The translations under genes were made by a program, and so were the position numbers. DNA of 33,417 nucleotides, from assembly GCA_015207365.1 (NCBI GenBank), contig JADEXA010000069.1:1-33417 (forward strand), written 5' to 3'. The notes under the pieces were generated by a model, which was not told where the DNA came from, made no database searches, and was given only the letters and a program-made list of their open reading frames with translations. This DNA is from Vacuolonema iberomarrocanum LEGE 07170. GTDB taxonomy: Bacteria > Cyanobacteriota > Cyanobacteriia > Elainellales > Elainellaceae. Position 1 is the first letter of the stretch. Each line of letters opens with the position of its first letter. Shown here piece after piece: positions 30,711 to 33,417 of this stretch.

Positions 30711-31424
30711 ATGGGCTGTTTGGGTGGAATAGGCTGTTTCGACTTCCAACGGTGGTGCAACGAGATTGTCCCCGCCCTTAAAAGCGGCGAAGCTACGAGT
30801 ATTGTTGCTACGGCGATCGCCGAACTTCAGCAGCGGCGGCGGTGGGGTGTGACGTTTCGTGGACTCGGGTCTGTTTGTTCTACGTTTGACCACGAGCTGT
30901 GTGAGAGCCCGCTGGAGCGATTTTTTCGCGCCGATGTCGATGAAAATGGCTTGCTTGTTAGGGAGCGCGAGCCATTGTATCGGACAAGCGGGTGGGGATA
31001 CGAGGAGTTGGCTGCCCTCATTGAACAACTGGCATCCACATGCATCACAGAAGTGGAGGTGGTTGGCCGCACGTACCGCTTGCCGTGGTTACTGCGATCG
31101 TTGCATGACACCGACCTAGAGCTAAGTGAAAATCTCTTGTTTCTGGCGGACAAGCTCGACCTATGGAGTCAGTTTTGGACCCACGGCAGTGGGGGATTCG
31201 GTGAGGGGATACATGGCTGGCTCAATCCAGAAGAAACAGCTTGGTTTACGGAACTGCTTGATCAGCTTTTTGAATCGGCGGCATGGGAGCAACTGCCGCA
31301 GAACGACTACATAGTCAACGAATCCCAGAGTAAGTTGCGGCAAGTGCAACGCGTTGCCAACGCATCCACGAAAGCGAAAAGAGGTTTGCTTTGGGGAGGC
31401 GACCTAGCCATCTTCTACACATGA
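30711..31424 (+). CDS. Hypothetical protein (own start behind the methyltransferase fragment)
   Basis: A 237-residue protein starting MGCLGGIGCFDFQRWCNEIV, with GGAGG 5 bases before its ATG, so it does not need the upstream fragment. It includes WGYEELAALIEQLASTCITE, VVGRTYRLPWLLRSLHD and FWTHGSGGFGEGIHGWLNP. I recall similar uncharacterised proteins with CLG..GCFDF at the start but no function. If translation starts at 30537 instead, the product is a 295-residue fusion. No signal peptide. A HIP1 octamer is present, so this half looks resident. Confidence 0.6.
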   Translation: MGCLGGIGCFDFQRWCNEIVPALKSGEATSIVATAIAELQQRRRWGVTFRGLGSVCSTFDHELCESPLERFFRADVDENGLLVREREPLYRTSGWGYEELAALIEQLASTCITEVEVVGRTYRLPWLLRSLHDTDLELSENLLFLADKLDLWSQFWTHGSGGFGEGIHGWLNPEETAWFTELLDQLFESAAWEQLPQNDYIVNESQSKLRQVQRVANASTKAKRGLLWGGDLAIFYT

Positions 31425-31907
31425 AGGGGGAAGTTAGCGACCTGAATGTCGCTAACGCCGAAGCCGCTGTTATTGCTCGGAGTTGTGCCCAGGGATGTGG
31501 CTGATTCACGTTTCCGTTAGGCAGGCTCTAGAGGTAAAAGATTCTTGTATTTCTGCTTTTCTTAAACAAGAAGGCTGAGTAGAGTACGTATAGAGACAAT
31601 GGCGCATCCTTCGAGGATTTCAACGAGAACATTTCCAAGAGCTTGTGCTAATACTTGCAGACTCAAAAGGTATGAAATTTTCTCTGAAAGATACTATTTC
31701 AGTTGCACAAACGAAGGAAAAGATAGCGTTATTCAAACGCAATGATTCTCTCAAGAAGGCAAAGGAGGTATGCAATGTGAGAGAAAAACAATAGTTCACA
31801 AAGGAGAAATGGATATGTGTCGAGTTGATACTATTGTCTGACATGCTGCGTTGAACCTCGAGACTTATCTAGAAAAATGTTGAACAAGGATTATACAAAG
31901 GATCAAG
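31425..31907. other. Non-coding stretch with a small open remnant
   Basis: About 480 bp. An open stretch of 66 codons without a good start runs from 31594 to 31794 (REHFQELVLILADSKGMKFS, then LKDTISVAQTKEKIALF), probably the tail of a lost gene. The inverted pair AGCGAC/GTCGCT occurs at 31436-31441 and 31449-31454. Nothing else is recognisable. Confidence 0.35.
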
Positions 31908-32222
31908 ATGAACCGAAGGCTTGCTAAATACCATCAAAAACATCGAGCAACGACTGTGATTTGGATCTGTGCGGTAGGCATGTTTGCCCTCTGTATTCCG
32001 TTGACAGCCGTTGCAAATAGTGGTGTGATACTGCCTCTTCTCGTCGTTCTTGGGGCTGGTGCTGGAACAGCCGCTGTCTGGTTTTCGCCTACTGAACAAC
32101 GAAGAGAAGATGCGATGACGATCAAAGCTTTAGAAGACCGAATAACGAATCTAGAGGCAATTTATACGAGTCTTCCAGAGGTTGATCAATCTCTACAGCT
32201 AGCGGAAAGAGATCGGCGCTAA
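31908..32222 (+). CDS. Small membrane protein with C-terminal coiled coil
   Basis: A 104-residue protein with two membrane segments (ATTVIWICAVGMFALCIPLTA and a second, GVILPLLVVLGAGAGTAAVW) and a short coiled coil (IKALEDRITNLEAIYTSL). AAAGGAT precedes the ATG. After the TAA the same frame stays open to 32438 and reads a further hydrophobic stretch (VMGLLWLYLC), so the stop may be premature and this a truncated gene. Function unknown. Confidence 0.5.
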   Translation: MNRRLAKYHQKHRATTVIWICAVGMFALCIPLTAVANSGVILPLLVVLGAGAGTAAVWFSPTEQRREDAMTIKALEDRITNLEAIYTSLPEVDQSLQLAERDRR

Positions 32223-32640
32223 GAGTATGAGCAAGGATGTTTGGCTCTTGGTTTGATTGGTGTCTCATCAACAACTGCGCTAGGTACTCAGATATCGTGG
32301 CTGGATGATTCTTTTGCCATTCCAAACGCCAGTGATTTGCTAGGTATTCAAACTGTTATGGGGCTTCTATGGCTCTACCTCTGCACATCTGTTCCGTGCT
32401 CCAGACGCCCTTCGCGATACCTTGGGGTGCCAGCATGAGCCGTGCCGTTGAGTTCGGATATATCGCGGCCAAGCGCTGAGCAAATTCTGCTGGGTCTGGT
32501 CGTGATGCGCTGGCGATCGCCCGCAACCGTTTCTAGGTGGCAGAGTTCGCCTGAGTTTTCCATTCGACCACCGCTGCCATGTTCTAGCCTGTCCTAAAGT
32601 TGAGCAACCTCCAGAGACGTAACGAATACAGGAGCAAACT
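32223..32640. other. Stretch without a sure gene
   Basis: Plus strand: in-frame continuation of the preceding membrane protein to 32438. Minus strand, 32357-32532: an open remnant reading RLRAIASASRPDPAEFAQRL, then AAIYPNSTARLMLAPQG, with one HIP1 octamer but no start codon. It looks like the tail of a decayed resident gene. The SD AGGAG for the next gene is at 32630-32634. Confidence 0.35.
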
Positions 32641-33261
32641 ATGAGTGAACCAGAGAACCCAGCTTCGGGCAACGGCCTTACCGCTGCGCAAGAATATCTG
32701 AACCAACTCTGGGAAGATCATGTGCGCCATGAGTTCGCCACCCACAACACCGAAGACACCCTTGCCACTATGGTCGAGGATGCCTACGTGAACCATATTC
32801 CCGTGCTCACCGGGGGCGTGGGGCGGGATGAGTTGCGGGAGTTTTATTCCAAGCGGTTCATTCCTCAGATGCCGCCGGATACGGAAATGACTCCCATTTC
32901 GCGAACCATTGGCAACAATCGACTCGTGGATGAAATGGTGTTCAAGTTTACGCATACCATCCGCATGGACTGGATGCTACCGGATCTTGCTCCTACGGGA
33001 AGACAAGTAGAGGTGCCGCTGGTGGTCATTGTCGAATTTCGAGAAGGTAAGTTAGCGCACGAGCACATTTACTGGGACCAAGCGTCTGTGCTCGTTCAAC
33101 TCGGATTGATCGATGCCAACATGCTTCCTGTTGCGGGGGTTGAAAGTGCACGTAAGGCTCTCGATCCGAGCTTGCCGTCGAATCGTCTCATGAAGTCTAG
33201 CGGCCAAAGCAATAAGCCTTCAGCCAAAGATGAAGCGGAGCGCCAGCAGGCCACAGCCTAA
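32641..33261 (+). CDS. NTF2-like (SnoaL-type) protein
   Basis: A 206-residue protein of a well-spread NTF2-like group. It has TLATMVEDAYVNHIPVLTGG, VGRDELREFYSKRFIPQMPP, ISRTIGNNRLVDEMVFKFTH and KLAHEHIYWDQASVLVQLGL, a strongly conserved block. Members are often annotated as nuclear transport factor 2 family or carboxymethylenebutenolidase-related; the reaction is not established. AGGAG lies 6 bases before the ATG. The last 30 residues are a polar tail. It is separated from the right IS end by 29 bp. Confidence 0.8.
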   Translation: MSEPENPASGNGLTAAQEYLNQLWEDHVRHEFATHNTEDTLATMVEDAYVNHIPVLTGGVGRDELREFYSKRFIPQMPPDTEMTPISRTIGNNRLVDEMVFKFTHTIRMDWMLPDLAPTGRQVEVPLVVIVEFREGKLAHEHIYWDQASVLVQLGLIDANMLPVAGVESARKALDPSLPSNRLMKSSGQSNKPSAKDEAERQQATA

Positions 33262-33290
33262 CCAGTCGATTGCAACAGGCAGTGGGACTA

Positions 33291-33417
33291 CATATAGCGT
33301 TTCTCAATCTAGTGAGGTACAGTAACAGCAATGCGTAAACCATCCCTTGATGTCGTCTAACGTTACCTGGTCGAAGGCTTCTTCAATGGCTTTATCTAAA
33401 TTTGGATAACTCCTGGC
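33291..33417 (-). mobile_element. IS630-type insertion sequence, 3' end (right copy)
   Basis: Exact inverted copy of positions 1-127: transposase C-terminus on the minus strand (33304-33417, stop at 33304-33306) and terminal CATATAGCG at 33291-33299. Both copies face inward with the same end. Confidence 0.85.

Overview
The window looks like one complete contig from a cyanobacterial genome. The octamer GCGATCGC (HIP1, over-represented in many cyanobacteria) recurs in the housekeeping-like genes. The nifJ plus dihydroorotate-dehydrogenase-like pair, WD40 debris and palindromic dispersed repeats also fit. GC content is moderate; lineage below phylum is not decidable here, though a filamentous Leptolyngbya/Oscillatoria-type genome is plausible. 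The two contig ends are the same 127 bases in inverted orientation: the 3' end of an IS630-type transposase with its terminal repeat. The contig therefore probably stops inside two copies of one insertion sequence.

Layout. 1-1.7 kb: IS end, a ComJ-like gene cut at its 5' side by the IS, and non-coding DNA with two MITE-like palindromes. 1.7-6.8 kb: nifJ (pyruvate:ferredoxin/flavodoxin oxidoreductase) and a dihydroorotate-dehydrogenase-like flavoprotein, probably fermentative or redox metabolism. 7.0-12.8 kb: the first 31 codons of a decayed integron-type integrase, three 26-bp repeats at exact 42-bp spacing, and a 1754-residue STAND NTPase with an N-terminal Cap4/DUF4297-like nuclease (Avs-like anti-phage defence). 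13.4-15.7 kb: a two-gene unit, TPR/ATP-grasp ligase plus TauD-type oxygenase, which looks like a small biosynthetic module. 15.7-22.2 kb: an integron with an intact intI on the minus strand, an attI region made of a 40-bp tandem repeat, and a divergent array of six cassette units with recognisable attC sites (cupin, reversed methyltransferase, unknown, unknown, SUKH-like, DUF1214-like plus BrnT/antitoxin remnant). 22.3-25.2 kb: a MerR regulator with two matching operators, a secreted RidA-like protein, a WD40 pseudogene broken by a frameshift and a palindromic insertion, and a membrane-anchored protein with L7/L12-like repeats. 25.4-30.3 kb: further attC sites scattered among stress and detoxification genes (mdaB-like quinone reductase, glutathione S-transferase, HxlR, AraC, NTF2-like, GNAT, RidA). 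30.3-33.4 kb: a perfect 27-bp hairpin repeat, a gene preceded in frame by a methyltransferase N-terminus, a small membrane protein, an NTF2-like protein and the second IS end.

How it works together. The window records repeated gene capture. An intact integron holds a cassette array whose borders can be checked base by base: each cassette's first bases are the reverse complement of the R'' box in its own attC. A second integrase is reduced to its N-terminus, with an analogous repeat array in front of a defence gene, which suggests an older integron here. HIP1 octamers, common in nifJ and the ATP-grasp gene, are absent from the defence gene and the integron, matching acquisition from outside. 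The palindromic repeats share terminal TATAGCG with the IS630-type element at the contig ends, so they may be its non-autonomous derivatives. One has cut the old integrase and a different palindrome sits in the WD40 gene.
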